From assembly GCA_949155365.1 (NCBI GenBank), contig CASCUT010000003.1:1-64000 (forward strand): DNA of 64,000 nucleotides, read 5' to 3'. Origin of the DNA: an uncultured Clostridia bacterium. GTDB lineage: Bacteria > Bacillota > Clostridia > TANB77 > CAG-508. The first letter of the stretch is position 1. Every line of letters starts with the position of its first letter. The notes under the pieces are model-generated. The model worked only from the letters and a program-made list of their open reading frames with translations. It was not told where the DNA came from and searched no databases. Shown piece by piece: positions 1-8,691 of this stretch. The position numbers and the translations under genes were made by a program.

Positions 1-38
1 ATTAAAAATAAAGCGAATAAACGGAAGAAGGTGAGGGA

Positions 39-545
39 ATGTCTAACTTAAATTTGAAAGGTATATGGATACCAATAGAAATATTAACAGATGACAAGTT
101 AAGTGATAAAGAAAAAATTATATATGCAATAATCATTTATTTAAGCAAAGAAAACCAATATTGTCTTTTAACAAATAAAACAATTAGTGAATTATTAAAT
201 ATATCAGTAACACAAGTATCAAACTTGATAAATTCATTAAAGTCAAAAGAATATATTGACACAGAATTAATTTACAAAGAAAACACAAAACAGGTAGAAA
301 TGAGAAAACTAATACCAATAAAAAATAAAGATACCTATTTGAGAAAAGTTAAATATCCTCCCCAAGAAAACTTTAATACTCCTATTAAAGAAAAGTTTAA
401 GGATAATAAATATAATAATAAAATAAATAATAAATATAATAGCGACAATAAAGTTTATAAAAAGAATAAGGCTAATTTTGAAGAACGAGATTATACAAAC
501 TATGACTTTACTAAACTATATGCAAATGCAGATATGCTAATATAA
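39..545 (+). CDS. Helix-turn-helix protein, replisome-organiser-like
   Basis: A 168-residue soluble protein. Residues about 15-75 form a winged-helix/HTH fold, with a helix that starts LSDKEKIIYAIIIYL and a recognition-type segment TISELLNISVTQVSNLINSL. The rest is Lys/Asn-rich and looks disordered, ending in a short motif NYDFTKLYANAD that resembles the tail of phage and plasmid replisome-organiser proteins. A GGTGAGGG ribosome site lies just upstream of the ATG. It is followed by a strong stem-loop, so it appears monocistronic or the last gene of an operon starting outside the window. DNA binding is a family inference. A mobile-element or prophage replication origin is possible, but no other phage genes are visible here. 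Confidence 0.6.
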   Translation: MSNLNLKGIWIPIEILTDDKLSDKEKIIYAIIIYLSKENQYCLLTNKTISELLNISVTQVSNLINSLKSKEYIDTELIYKENTKQVEMRKLIPIKNKDTYLRKVKYPPQENFNTPIKEKFKDNKYNNKINNKYNSDNKVYKKNKANFEERDYTNYDFTKLYANADMLI

Positions 546-565
546 GCTATGGCATTTGCATATAG

Positions 566-611
566 AAAATCAGCTACTAGAGTAGATAAATTACTTTTGT
601 AGCTGATTTTT
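566..611 (+). terminator. Stem-loop terminator after the HTH gene
   Basis: The arms AAATCAGCTAC and GTAGCTGATTT are perfectly complementary and the 3' arm runs into a T tract. The hairpin starts about 20 bases after the stop codon. Confidence 0.75.
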
Positions 612-612
612 T

Positions 613-858
613 AGTTAAATTTGTGAATAGCAATTTTAACTAAAACCTAAAAAATATGTAGATATTTTTTAGGCAAAGGGGTGTGGGGAAAATAAGTTTT
701 TCCCTGCCACGCTAACACTTTTTGAAGCGACAAGCTAAAAAAGTGTTGTAGATTTTTGGGACGTACCAAAAAATCTTCATTCTCATGTCTGGTCAAGAAT
801 AAAGTGAATCTTAAATTATTAAACTAAAAAAGTTTAACAATTTAGGTTCACTTTTTTA
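613..858. repeat. Array of consecutive stem-loops in a 520-bp gene-free stretch
   Basis: There is no gene between 546 and 1069. Instead, six further inverted repeats follow the terminator almost back to back: 613-641 (AGTTAAAT arms), 646-673 (CCTAAAAAATA arms, perfect), 683-710 (GTGGGGAAAA with CCCTGCCAC), 714-747 (AACACTTTTT arms, perfect), 751-775 (the GGGACGTACC palindrome that recurs in this window) and 801-858 (about 22 bp stem, nearly perfect, AAGTGAATCTTAAA arm). From 859 to 1069 I see only AT-rich spacer and the ribosome site of the next gene. Confidence 0.7.
751..775. repeat. GGGACGTACC palindromic repeat, copy 1
   Basis: A 25-bp imperfect palindrome centred on ACGT, with T-rich and A-rich arms (GATTTTTGGGACGTACC then A-rich, ending AATC). 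Related copies lie at 2791, 35269 and 35327 (inverted), with a decayed one at 33884. Confidence 0.7.
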
Positions 859-1069
859 GTGAAAATAGTTTTTTGTAAAATGTAGCTAATATCAAAAATA
901 AAATTAGAATTACTATTGACGAGATAAAATAATATTGATAAAATACTGGCAATTTATATACATAAAATATATTTTGGAAAATAAAAATCCTATACTTGAA
1001 GTATAAAGAATGTGATTATCTGTATATAAAAAACATAAAAGTGAAAAAATAGAAAACAAAGGAGGAAAA

Positions 1070-2791
1070 ATGAAAAGGGAAGTTACACAAAAAGATGGAA
1101 TTACACTAATCGCCTTAGTAATTACCATTATTGTACTAATTATTTTAGCAGGGGTTAGTATTAATTTAGTATTAGGCGAAAATGGAATTATTACAAAATC
1201 AAAAGAATCATCAAAAGATTATAAAGTTGGAAAAACGTTGGAAAAACTAGAATTGGAAAAATCAAATCTATATACAGAGAAGGAAGGAGCAATACCAACA
1301 GTAGGAGAATATGTTCAGCATTTAATTGAAAAAGAAATCATCACGACAGTGGATGTAATCAATATCGAAGATGAAATTAAACATATTATAGTAGATGGAT
1401 TTATATTTTTAGTAGAAAAAGAAGAAAATGGAAATATTAAAATAACCTATCAAGGAGAGGCAGACGGAAAACCAAGAATTGCAATAATAAAAGTAGTAGA
1501 GATAGAAAGTAACAGTATTACAGTAAAGGTATTAGCAAGCCAAGTAAATGGAGGTACATTTAGTTACGAAATAAAAAATATAACAGAAGAAGAAACAGAA
1601 TATACAGCAAAAGCAAACAAGATAACTGAGAATCAATATAAATTTGATAATTTAGTGGTAGGCAATGAATATAGGATACAAGTAACGCTAGAAAATAGTA
1701 AAGGCTCTGATACAAAAGAAACAAGTAAAACGATAAAAACAAAAGTAATAGAAGTAGAGAATATTATAATGGACCAAGAAGAAATAAGCCTGAAAGAAGG
1801 AGAAAGCACAACATTAGTAGCAACAATATTACCAGACAATGCAACAAATAAAAATATTACATGGACAAGTAGTGATGAAGAGGCAGTAACAGTAGACAGC
1901 AATGGAACAGTAACAGCAAAGGCAGTAGGAAGTACAACCATAACAGCAAGTTCTAATGACGATAGTAGTAAAAAAGCAACATGTTACGTTACGGTAACGG
2001 GAGAGCAATCTGACTGGAAACTACTTAGCAAAATAGCAAAAGCAATTGCACAAGATGAACAAATAGACTACACAGACACAGAGGTCACTGTTACAGTAGA
2101 TGGAAGAGAGCATACGATTGAAGTAGGACAAATATACCAATTAAAATATAAAGGACAAGTAAAAGATGTAAGAGTTCTGGGGTTTAAACATGATGAATTA
2201 GTAGACAAAATGTCATATGGATTTGAAGCAGATTATGCTGGAATTTCTTTTGAATTTATTAGTGGAATAAGTGTGTATGATTCTCGATTCCTTATAGGGC
2301 ATCCAGAATTAGGTAATTTTTGGCCAGGAAGTTCAAATAGAGCGGTTGGAAACACGCTTGTACAAAATGGAACAACATTTAGTAATTATTCTTATATTAA
2401 ACAAGTACGTAAACCATATGTTGGAGCAAATAAAAACCAAACTGCAGGGTGGACAGAAGATTATTTATGGTTTTTATCAGTTAGTGAAATTTATGGAAAA
2501 TGGTATGGAATATACGCAGGATTAGAGGATTCTAATAATTTACCAGATGGAAAACAATATGCATTTTATCAAAGTAGAGTAGAGAATTCTTCTTTAAGCC
2601 AAGCAAATCCTAGATTAGGAAAGGCATGTACCAATGATCGAAGCGCAGATTTACATTGGTGGACGAGAAGTCCAAATAGTAATAGATATAATGATAATGT
2701 TATCTATGTTATTTCGCAAAATGGATCATTACTTCAAGCAATGGTAGGGGCAACTCATAGAAAAAATGAAATTCCTGGATTTGCAATATAG
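1070..2791 (+). CDS. Pilin-like surface protein with BIG_2 and C-terminal DUF6273 (C-lectin-like) domain
   Basis: A 573-residue secreted or pilus-associated protein. Residues 10-32 (GITLIALVITIIVLIILAG onward) are a type IV prepilin-like N-terminus with Gly10 as the predicted peptidase site. The usual Glu at mature position 5 is Ala15. A fibronectin-III-like segment follows (about 133-222), then a bacterial Ig-like BIG_2 domain (about 226-309, with the signature ITWTSSDEEAVTVDSNGTVT). The last 250 residues match the DUF6273 pattern: VRVLGFKHDEL, the WWTRSPN motif and a terminal PGFAI. That fold is known from diversity-generating-retroelement targets. A strong AGGAGG precedes the ATG. Function is probably adhesion or ligand binding; this is inferred from architecture. 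Confidence 0.75.
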   Translation: MKREVTQKDGITLIALVITIIVLIILAGVSINLVLGENGIITKSKESSKDYKVGKTLEKLELEKSNLYTEKEGAIPTVGEYVQHLIEKEIITTVDVINIEDEIKHIIVDGFIFLVEKEENGNIKITYQGEADGKPRIAIIKVVEIESNSITVKVLASQVNGGTFSYEIKNITEEETEYTAKANKITENQYKFDNLVVGNEYRIQVTLENSKGSDTKETSKTIKTKVIEVENIIMDQEEISLKEGESTTLVATILPDNATNKNITWTSSDEEAVTVDSNGTVTAKAVGSTTITASSNDDSSKKATCYVTVTGEQSDWKLLSKIAKAIAQDEQIDYTDTEVTVTVDGREHTIEVGQIYQLKYKGQVKDVRVLGFKHDELVDKMSYGFEADYAGISFEFISGISVYDSRFLIGHPELGNFWPGSSNRAVGNTLVQNGTTFSNYSYIKQVRKPYVGANKNQTAGWTEDYLWFLSVSEIYGKWYGIYAGLEDSNNLPDGKQYAFYQSRVENSSLSQANPRLGKACTNDRSADLHWWTRSPNSNRYNDNVIYVISQNGSLLQAMVGATHRKNEIPGFAI

Positions 2792-2814
2792 ATTTTGGGA
2801 CGTACCAAAAAATC
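2791..2814. repeat. GGGACGTACC palindromic repeat, copy 2
   Basis: This copy begins on the last base of the stop codon of the pilin-like gene, so the element abuts or invaded the 3' end of the gene. It is one T shorter than copy 1. Confidence 0.65.
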
Positions 2815-2906
2815 AGAAGAGAAAATGAAAACTCACATAGAGAACCGAGCATAGATAGAGACTCTATAATATACTCATAAATGTAGACACAAGAAGAGCA
2901 AAGAAA

Positions 2907-3032
2907 ATGTTAGAAGAAGGACTTAATATTGATTTGATTAATAGAATTGTAGAGTTAGGAAAACAAAAAAATAGAATAGAACAAAAAAGAAACTTTCGGA
3001 TGAAAAATCCAAAAGTTTCTTTTTATGTTTAA
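2907..3032 (+). pseudogene. Short relic resembling the C-terminus of Rpn/PD-(D/E)XK transposase-nucleases
   Basis: A 41-codon frame with no good ribosome site reads MLEEGLNIDLINRIVELG. The same frame continues upstream without an initiator to an earlier stop, giving TRRAKKMLEEGLN. This resembles the MLEEGLDIELI-type tail common at the end of Rpn family recombination-promoting nucleases. Its 3' end is embedded in a stem-loop. I treat it as a decayed fragment rather than a gene; the family assignment is from memory and weak. Confidence 0.3.
2988..3024 (+). terminator. Stem-loop with T tract
   Basis: Arms AGAAACTTTCGGAT and ATCCAAAAGTTTCT around a short GAAAA loop, followed by TTTT. It also faces the 3' end of the minus-strand Cys-rich gene, so it may act on both strands. 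Confidence 0.65.
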
Positions 3033-3155
3033 TTAGCAACATCCGCATCCGCCGTTGTTGTTTCCGCAACAACAGAAAATTAAAATAAAGATAATGATAA
3101 TCCAAATGCAGTCACAACCACCGAAACCGCATCCACAACCTCTGTTTTCTGGCAT
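3033..3155 (-). CDS. Tiny Cys/Gly-rich single-pass membrane peptide (40 aa)
   Basis: I do not recognise this gene. The minus strand has GAAAGGAGGGACTTGAT directly before an ATG and an open frame of 40 residues. It begins MPENRGCGCGFGGCDC, continues with one hydrophobic helix (IWIIIIFILIF) and ends CCCGNNNGGCGCC. Ten Cys occur in 40 residues, on both sides of the membrane segment. It is a paralogue in layout of the next gene upstream on the same strand. Size, Cys/Gly composition and the sporulating host suggest a small spore or envelope peptide of YjcZ-like size, or a metal-binding or thiol-rich peptide. No function is established. Confidence 0.6.
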   Translation of the reverse strand: MPENRGCGCGFGGCDCIWIIIIFILIFCCCGNNNGGCGCC

Positions 3156-3212
3156 ATCAAGTCCCTCCTTTCAAAGCATACTTTGCACTTTTTTTAGTCC
3201 GCTTAGGTAACA

Positions 3213-3350
3213 TTAGCAACATGGATTGTTGTTACATCCACAGTTGTTACATCCGCAACCACATCCACAGTTGTTATTTCCACAGCTACAGAAAAGTAGT
3301 AAGAATAGGATAATGAACCAAAGAATTTCACTGTTACAGCAATTTCCCAT
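3213..3350 (-). CDS. Tiny Cys/Asn-rich single-pass membrane peptide (45 aa)
   Basis: The minus-strand ATG at 3350 is preceded by GATAGGAGGTATCTC, which decides this start over an upstream in-frame Met lacking a ribosome site. The product begins MGNCCNSEILWFIILFLLLF, giving a short N-terminus and one membrane helix, and ends in a tail of alternating Cys, Gly and Asn. It lies 57 bp upstream of the 40-residue peptide and shares its plan of helix plus CGCG/CNNC tail, so the two were probably produced by duplication and are co-transcribed. Function is unknown; metal binding or an envelope/spore role is speculation. Confidence 0.6.
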   Translation of the reverse strand: MGNCCNSEILWFIILFLLLFCSCGNNNCGCGCGCNNCGCNNNPCC

Positions 3351-3548
3351 TTTGAGATACCTCCTATCAATTAAGTTTTCATTCTTTTCTTTTTTCTCTT
3401 TCGTATGGTATATACTATTCGAAAACAAAAAAAGTGTTACAAATCAAAAAACAATCCGTGTGACAGAGGGAAGATTGGAGAAATAGCAATTTTGTTCTCG
3501 TCATATTTCAATGCTATTATAAAAAAATTAGAAAAAAGAGGAAAACTT

Positions 3549-3577
3549 TTGCAAAATGAGATAAGTAATGATATAAT
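3549..3577 (+). promoter_or_regulatory. Sigma-A type promoter for mutL
   Basis: TTGCAA at 3549, 17-bp spacer, TATAAT at 3572, upstream of the GCGGAGG ribosome site of mutL. Confidence 0.75.
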
Positions 3578-3610
3578 GCTTTAAAAGTAGAAAAAAGCGG
3601 AGGAAAAAAC

Positions 3611-5962
3611 GTGGGAAATATAGTATTATTAGATGATTTAACAATTAATAAAATAGCAGCAGGAGAAGTAATCGAAAGACCAGCATCAGTAGTAAAAGAG
3701 TTAGTAGAAAATGCAATTGATGCAGGTGCTACCAATATTAGTGTGGAAATTAAGAATGGAGGAATTTCTTATATTCGTATTACGGATAATGGAAAGGGAA
3801 TTATGCCAGATGATATGGAAATTGCTTTCGAACGCCATGCAACAAGTAAAATAAGGGTAGCAGAAGACTTGGAAACAGTAAAATCAATGGGGTTCCGTGG
3901 AGAGGCGTTAGCTAGTATTGCATCTATTAGTAAGGTATCGATGAAATCGAAAACAAAAGAAAATGACATAGGATATGAAATTATAGTAGAAGGTGGAGAT
4001 ATTCTTCAAAAAGAAGAAACGGCATGTCCAAATGGAACGACAATAACAGTGGAAAATTTATTTTATAATACACCAGTTCGTTACAAATTCCTAAAAAAGG
4101 ATTTCACAGAGAGTGGATATATTGAAGATACTATCACAAGAATTGCACTGATTCATCCAGAAATTGCAATAAAATTAGTTAGCAGTGGAAAGACAATTAT
4201 TCAAACCTCTGGAAATGGAGACGTTAAAGCAGTAGTATATGGTATTTATGGAAAAGATATTGCAGAAAATATATTAGATGTTCATTATGAATATGAGGAT
4301 ATTAAAATAAAAGGGGTAATTGGAAAACCAGTAATTTCACGTTCGAATCGTGCTTATCAATTGTTTTTTGTAAATGAGAGATATGTAAAAGATAAGACAT
4401 TGTCTAGTAGTGCAGAACAAGCATACAAAGGTATGATTACCATTGGAAAATTTGGATTTCTTGTTTTAAATATTGAAATAAATCCACAAAAAGTAGATGT
4501 AAATGTTCACCCAGCAAAATTGGAAGTACGTTTTGAAGAAGAACAAAAAGTATTTAAAGCAGTATACCATGCGGTAAAAGATACATTATTAAAAAATGAT
4601 TTAGTAAGTAATTCAGAAACAGCACATATGCCAATAAAATCAGAGATAGAAACATCCAGCAAGGAAACAGAGGAGCAACACGAAAGTAAAGGATTATTTC
4701 AAAAAATATTACCAAAAAAAGAAGAAAAAACAGAACCAACAATAGTGGAAGAATTGTATCAAACAAGAAAACAAGAAGAAGCAAAGAAAGAACTAGGAAT
4801 AGATGAATTAAATAGCATAATGGATAAAATGGCAAAAATGAAAAAGGAAGTAGAAACTTATAAACAAAATACAAAACCACTAGAAAATACAATGGATATT
4901 ACAACACAAGAAGAAAGCATAAAGGAACAAACTACGAATGCACTTACTTCTGAGGAAAATAAGGAAGAAACTACAATATTAGAACAAAAAGAAGAAGTTA
5001 CTAACATAGCAGAATTCGAAGAAAATAAAGAAGAAACCATAAAAGAGGAAGAACCAACAGAAAATAAAGAAGAAACACAAGTAATACCAACAACAGAACT
5101 GATGAACCAAGAAAACGAGGAAACACAAATTGTAACAGAAGAAATGAAACAACAGTTGGCAGAGCAAATGCAACAAGAGCAAACACAAGTAATTTCCACA
5201 AGAGAAATACTAGAAAAAATAGAACAGCCAGAAGAAAAGTTTGATGAAATGTATACTTCTGTATTTGGAAAGGCACCAATTCAAGAAAAAAGAGTAGAAG
5301 AAGAACCAGTAGAATACAAAGTGCCAGACCCAGAAATTGTAACAGGAGAAAACATTTCTGTATTTGAACAAGAAGAATATTCGATTCCAAACTATAAATT
5401 AATAGGAATTGCGTTTTCTACTTATATTATTATCGAATTAGACAAAGAATTATATATTATTGACCAACATGCTGCACATGAAAGAATTATGTATGAAAAA
5501 GTAAAAGAAAATTACTACAAAGAAGAGGGAAAAGATTCTCAATTAATGTTATTACCAGATATTATTACATTAACACATAAAGAAATGGACATTGCCAAAG
5601 AAAATATGCAAATGTTTGAAAAAGCAGGATTTGTATTAGAAGAATTTGGAGAAAATACAATCAAGTTGACAGGGGTTCCTAACATTTGCTTAGAGTTAGA
5701 TACGAAAGAACTGTTCTTAGAAACATTAGATGAAATTAATACAGTAGCAAGAACAGCAAAACAAGAAATTGAAGAAAAATTTATTGCAACTGTTGCGTGC
5801 AAAGCAGCAGTAAAAGCTAACATGGCATTAACAAAGGAAGAAGTGGAAAGCTTAATGGACAAACTATTAAGACTACCAAATCCATTTACTTGCCCACATG
5901 GAAGACCAACCGCCATTAAAATGACAAAAACAGATATCGAAAAGAAATTTTCAAGGAGATAG
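3611..5962 (+). CDS. mutL: DNA mismatch repair endonuclease MutL with enlarged acidic linker
   Basis: GTG start after GCGGAGG, 783 residues. The N-terminal GHKL ATPase domain (about 1-330) carries ENAIDAGA, DNGKGI and the MutL signature GFRGEAL. The C-terminal domain (about 590-783) carries the endonuclease metal motif DQHAAHERIMYE together with ACKAAVKAN and CPHGRPT, so this is a nicking-type MutL as expected in bacteria lacking MutH. Between them lies a roughly 240-residue Glu/Gln/Thr-rich linker with repeats such as ENKEET, far longer than usual (family members are typically 600-650 residues). It heads an operon with a membrane protein gene and miaA. No mutS is in the window. Confidence 0.95.
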   Translation: MGNIVLLDDLTINKIAAGEVIERPASVVKELVENAIDAGATNISVEIKNGGISYIRITDNGKGIMPDDMEIAFERHATSKIRVAEDLETVKSMGFRGEALASIASISKVSMKSKTKENDIGYEIIVEGGDILQKEETACPNGTTITVENLFYNTPVRYKFLKKDFTESGYIEDTITRIALIHPEIAIKLVSSGKTIIQTSGNGDVKAVVYGIYGKDIAENILDVHYEYEDIKIKGVIGKPVISRSNRAYQLFFVNERYVKDKTLSSSAEQAYKGMITIGKFGFLVLNIEINPQKVDVNVHPAKLEVRFEEEQKVFKAVYHAVKDTLLKNDLVSNSETAHMPIKSEIETSSKETEEQHESKGLFQKILPKKEEKTEPTIVEELYQTRKQEEAKKELGIDELNSIMDKMAKMKKEVETYKQNTKPLENTMDITTQEESIKEQTTNALTSEENKEETTILEQKEEVTNIAEFEENKEETIKEEEPTENKEETQVIPTTELMNQENEETQIVTEEMKQQLAEQMQQEQTQVISTREILEKIEQPEEKFDEMYTSVFGKAPIQEKRVEEEPVEYKVPDPEIVTGENISVFEQEEYSIPNYKLIGIAFSTYIIIELDKELYIIDQHAAHERIMYEKVKENYYKEEGKDSQLMLLPDIITLTHKEMDIAKENMQMFEKAGFVLEEFGENTIKLTGVPNICLELDTKELFLETLDEINTVARTAKQEIEEKFIATVACKAAVKANMALTKEEVESLMDKLLRLPNPFTCPHGRPTAIKMTKTDIEKKFSRR

Positions 5963-5967
5963 AAAGA

Positions 5968-6498
5968 ATGAATATATATATGATGCTGGCAATGATTCTT
6001 GCCAATGTAATTGCCATTAGTTTGGTATATCAATTTATTAAAAAATTACCAAAGAAAGAAATAATTGTATTTTTAGCAATTAGTGTAGGAATTATGTATA
6101 TCCTAATTTCAATCGTATATTGGATAAGTGGATTAGGGATAGAAGATAGTGTACATGAAACAAGCAAAAACTTTGTTACTTATTTATTTGTACCAGTTAA
6201 TGTGATTTTATTTATTCCTTATATTGCAGTGCAATATCATAAAGTGAAACAAAATAAAATGAGCAAACAACAATTACAAAAGAAGGCAATTACACTAGGA
6301 ATTTTACTAATATTAGTATTGCTATTAGAATATTTCTATTTTGGAAGTATACAAAATAACATTGCAAAAAGGAAGAAAGAAAAAGAAGAAGAAGCAAAAC
6401 AGGAAACCGTAATACAAAACCAAGAGACCAATACCCTTTATGAAAACGAAATACAAAAACCAGAAATAGAAAATGAGATTCGTACAAATGAAAGATAG
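5968..6498 (+). CDS. Hypothetical membrane protein with charged C-terminal tail
   Basis: I do not recognise this 176-residue protein. It has about four hydrophobic helices (near residues 5-23, 32-54, 68-90 and 106-125) followed by a Lys/Glu-rich, probably cytoplasmic tail (KRKKEKEEEAKQE and onward). It starts 5 bp after the mutL stop with an AGGAGA site inside the end of mutL, and miaA follows 24 bp later, so it is co-transcribed with both. Position between mutL and miaA does not indicate a function. Confidence 0.7.
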   Translation: MNIYMMLAMILANVIAISLVYQFIKKLPKKEIIVFLAISVGIMYILISIVYWISGLGIEDSVHETSKNFVTYLFVPVNVILFIPYIAVQYHKVKQNKMSKQQLQKKAITLGILLILVLLLEYFYFGSIQNNIAKRKKEKEEEAKQETVIQNQETNTLYENEIQKPEIENEIRTNER

Positions 6499-6522
6499 AA
6501 AAAGAGTAAAAGGAGTAAAAAG

Positions 6523-7473
6523 ATGGCAGAAAAACCAACTGTAATTGTGATAGGTGGTCCAACCGCATCTGGAAAAACAGCGCTTTCTATTGAACTTGCA
6601 AAAACAATCGAAGGGGAAATTATATCAGCCGATTCTATGCAAATTTATGAAGAAATGAATATTGGAACAGCCAAACCAGAAGAGGAAGAAAAACAGAACA
6701 TTCCACATTATTTGCTAGATTTCGTAAAACCAAATGAACGATATAGTGTAGCAGAGTATAAAAAAGATGCAAAACAAGCAATTAGAAAGATAATAGAAAG
6801 AGGAAAAACACCAATCGTAGTAGGTGGGACAGGCTTGTATATTGATTCGCTTATTTATGAAATTGAATATCCAGAAATTGAAATCGATTTTTCTTATCGT
6901 GCAGAATTAGAAGCGTTAGTAAAAAAAGAAGGATTGGAAAGCCTATATGAAAAAGCAAAACAAATTGATGCCAAAGCAATGGAGAAAATAAGCGTAAATG
7001 ATCAAAAAAGAATTTTAAGGGTATTAGAGCTATACCATCAAACTGGAAAAACAAAAACACAACTAGAAAAAGAATCAAGAAAAGAACCAGAGTTTGATTA
7101 TCGCATGTTTGCTATTCAGATGGATAGAGAAATTTTATACGATAGAATTAACAAAAGAGTAGACAAGATGTTAGAACAAGGATTAATTCAAGAAGTAGAA
7201 GCAATTTATCAAAAATATCAAGAATTTCCAACTAGTATGCAAGCATTAGGATATAAAGAAGTAGTAGAATATCTAGAAGGAAATTGTAGCAAAGAAGAGA
7301 TGATAGAAAAAATAAAAATGGAATCAAGAAGATATGCAAAAAGACAATTAACTTGGTTTCGAAAAAACAAAGAAACTATTTGGCTAGATGGACAAGATGA
7401 GGTAAAACATAATATTTCAATTATCTTGGAGGAGATAAAACGTGATGCAAGAAAAGAAAAAAATAAATCCTAA
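6523..7473 (+). CDS. miaA: tRNA dimethylallyltransferase
   Basis: This 316-residue enzyme transfers dimethylallyl to A37 of tRNAs reading UNN codons, the first step of ms2i6A synthesis. Visible features are the P-loop GPTASGKT (residues 10-17), DSMQIY (substrate and catalytic Asp region), GTAKP, VGGTGLYI, and the C-terminal QALGYKE and RRYAKRQLTWFR motifs. Full length for the family (about 300-320). It lies third in the mutL operon, the conserved mutL-miaA order of Firmicutes, and its end overlaps the next gene. Confidence 0.95.
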   Translation: MAEKPTVIVIGGPTASGKTALSIELAKTIEGEIISADSMQIYEEMNIGTAKPEEEEKQNIPHYLLDFVKPNERYSVAEYKKDAKQAIRKIIERGKTPIVVGGTGLYIDSLIYEIEYPEIEIDFSYRAELEALVKKEGLESLYEKAKQIDAKAMEKISVNDQKRILRVLELYHQTGKTKTQLEKESRKEPEFDYRMFAIQMDREILYDRINKRVDKMLEQGLIQEVEAIYQKYQEFPTSMQALGYKEVVEYLEGNCSKEEMIEKIKMESRRYAKRQLTWFRKNKETIWLDGQDEVKHNISIILEEIKRDARKEKNKS

Positions 7474-8689
7474 AAAGCAAATCCTTGCAATTCTAATTCT
7501 GATTGCGGTGATAAGCTACGTCATTTATATGGTATATCATTTACTAATTCGACCAACCGATACGTTTATTATTGAAAATGGAAGTTTAGCATTAGAAGAG
7601 ACGGTACAAGGCTATATTATAAGAGAGGAAACCGTATTAAAAGGAGAAAATTACAAAAATGGATTAATGCAAATTAAAGCAGAAGGAGAAAAAGTAGCAA
7701 AAGGAGAAGCCATTTTTCGTTATTATACAGCAGGAGAAGAAAACTTAAAGAAAAAAATAAAAGAATTGGATACTAAAATACAAGAAGCCTGGGAAAAAGA
7801 AAAAGAAAAAGAAAATAACCCTTTTTCACCAGATATCAAATTATTAGAACAACAAATTGAAACCAAACTAAATGACATGTATCATATCAACGATTTGCAA
7901 AAAATAAAAGAATATAAAAAAGATTTAAACTCTGCTATCACCAAAAAAGCAAAAATAGCAGGAGAATTAAGTCCAGCAGGTTCTTATTTGAAAAAGTTAA
8001 TCGAAGAAAGAAGTGAATTAGAAAACCAACTAAATTCTGGTTCAGAATATTTAACAGCCATGAGATCAGGAGTAGTATCTTATCGTGTAGATGGGCTAGA
8101 AGAAGTATTACTTCCTTCCAATTTTGGAGCATTAAGTAAGAGTATGTTAGAAGAATTAGATTTAAAAACAGGGCAAATTGTTTCAACGAGTGAAGAAAGT
8201 GGGAAAATTATTGATAACTTTTCTTGTTACATAGCTTGCCTTTTACAAGATACCAATCTCCAAGAAAAAGGAACAAAAATAGGCGATAAATTGAAAATCC
8301 GATTATCGAATGCAAAGGAAGTAAATGCAGAAATTGTTTATATTTCGAAAGAAAGTGAACAAGAAGATTTAGTTGTGTTTAAGTTAGAACGCTATGTAGA
8401 AGAATTGATTAATTATCGAAAAATTTCATTTGATATCATCTGGTGGGATGAAACAGGACTGAAAGTGCCAAATAGTGCTATTAAGCAAGAAAACGAACAA
8501 CTCTATTATTTAATTCGAAAAAGAGTAGGATACACCGACAAAATCTATGTAAAATTGCTAAAACAAGGAGAAAAATATTCTATTATAGAAAATTATAGTA
8601 CAACCAAAGAATTAATTGAAAAAGGAGTACCAGAAGATTCACTAAAAAATAGAAAGATGATAGCAGTATATGATGAGATACAATTATAA
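7445..8689 (+). CDS. HlyD-family (membrane fusion protein-like) envelope protein
   Basis: 414 residues, with one N-terminal membrane helix (about 9-30), a biotinyl-lipoyl-like N-terminal beta region (VQGYIIREETVLKG, KAEGEKVAKGEAIFRY), a long alpha hairpin/coiled coil (about 95-200), and a C-terminal region with VPNSAIKQENEQLYY typical of HlyD/RND adaptor proteins. ATG 7445 and GTG 7442 are both plausible starts after GGAGGAG. The gene overlaps the end of miaA by about 30 bp. In clostridia this family usually sits just upstream of sepF, as here, so it may act in envelope or division functions rather than classical export; no partner transporter is adjacent. Confidence 0.75.
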   Translation: MQEKKKINPKKQILAILILIAVISYVIYMVYHLLIRPTDTFIIENGSLALEETVQGYIIREETVLKGENYKNGLMQIKAEGEKVAKGEAIFRYYTAGEENLKKKIKELDTKIQEAWEKEKEKENNPFSPDIKLLEQQIETKLNDMYHINDLQKIKEYKKDLNSAITKKAKIAGELSPAGSYLKKLIEERSELENQLNSGSEYLTAMRSGVVSYRVDGLEEVLLPSNFGALSKSMLEELDLKTGQIVSTSEESGKIIDNFSCYIACLLQDTNLQEKGTKIGDKLKIRLSNAKEVNAEIVYISKESEQEDLVVFKLERYVEELINYRKISFDIIWWDETGLKVPNSAIKQENEQLYYLIRKRVGYTDKIYVKLLKQGEKYSIIENYSTTKELIEKGVPEDSLKNRKMIAVYDEIQL

Positions 8690-8691
8690 AT

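Noticed and set aside
2907-3032. Functional small protein
   Set aside because: No ribosome site, and its 3' end forms a terminator stem; listed only as a probable relic.
4858-5390. Long minus-strand open frames within the mutL linker
   Set aside because: They are antisense shadows of the Glu/Gln-rich repeat (GAA/ACA codons read as Phe, Ser and Val in reverse) with no ribosome sites.
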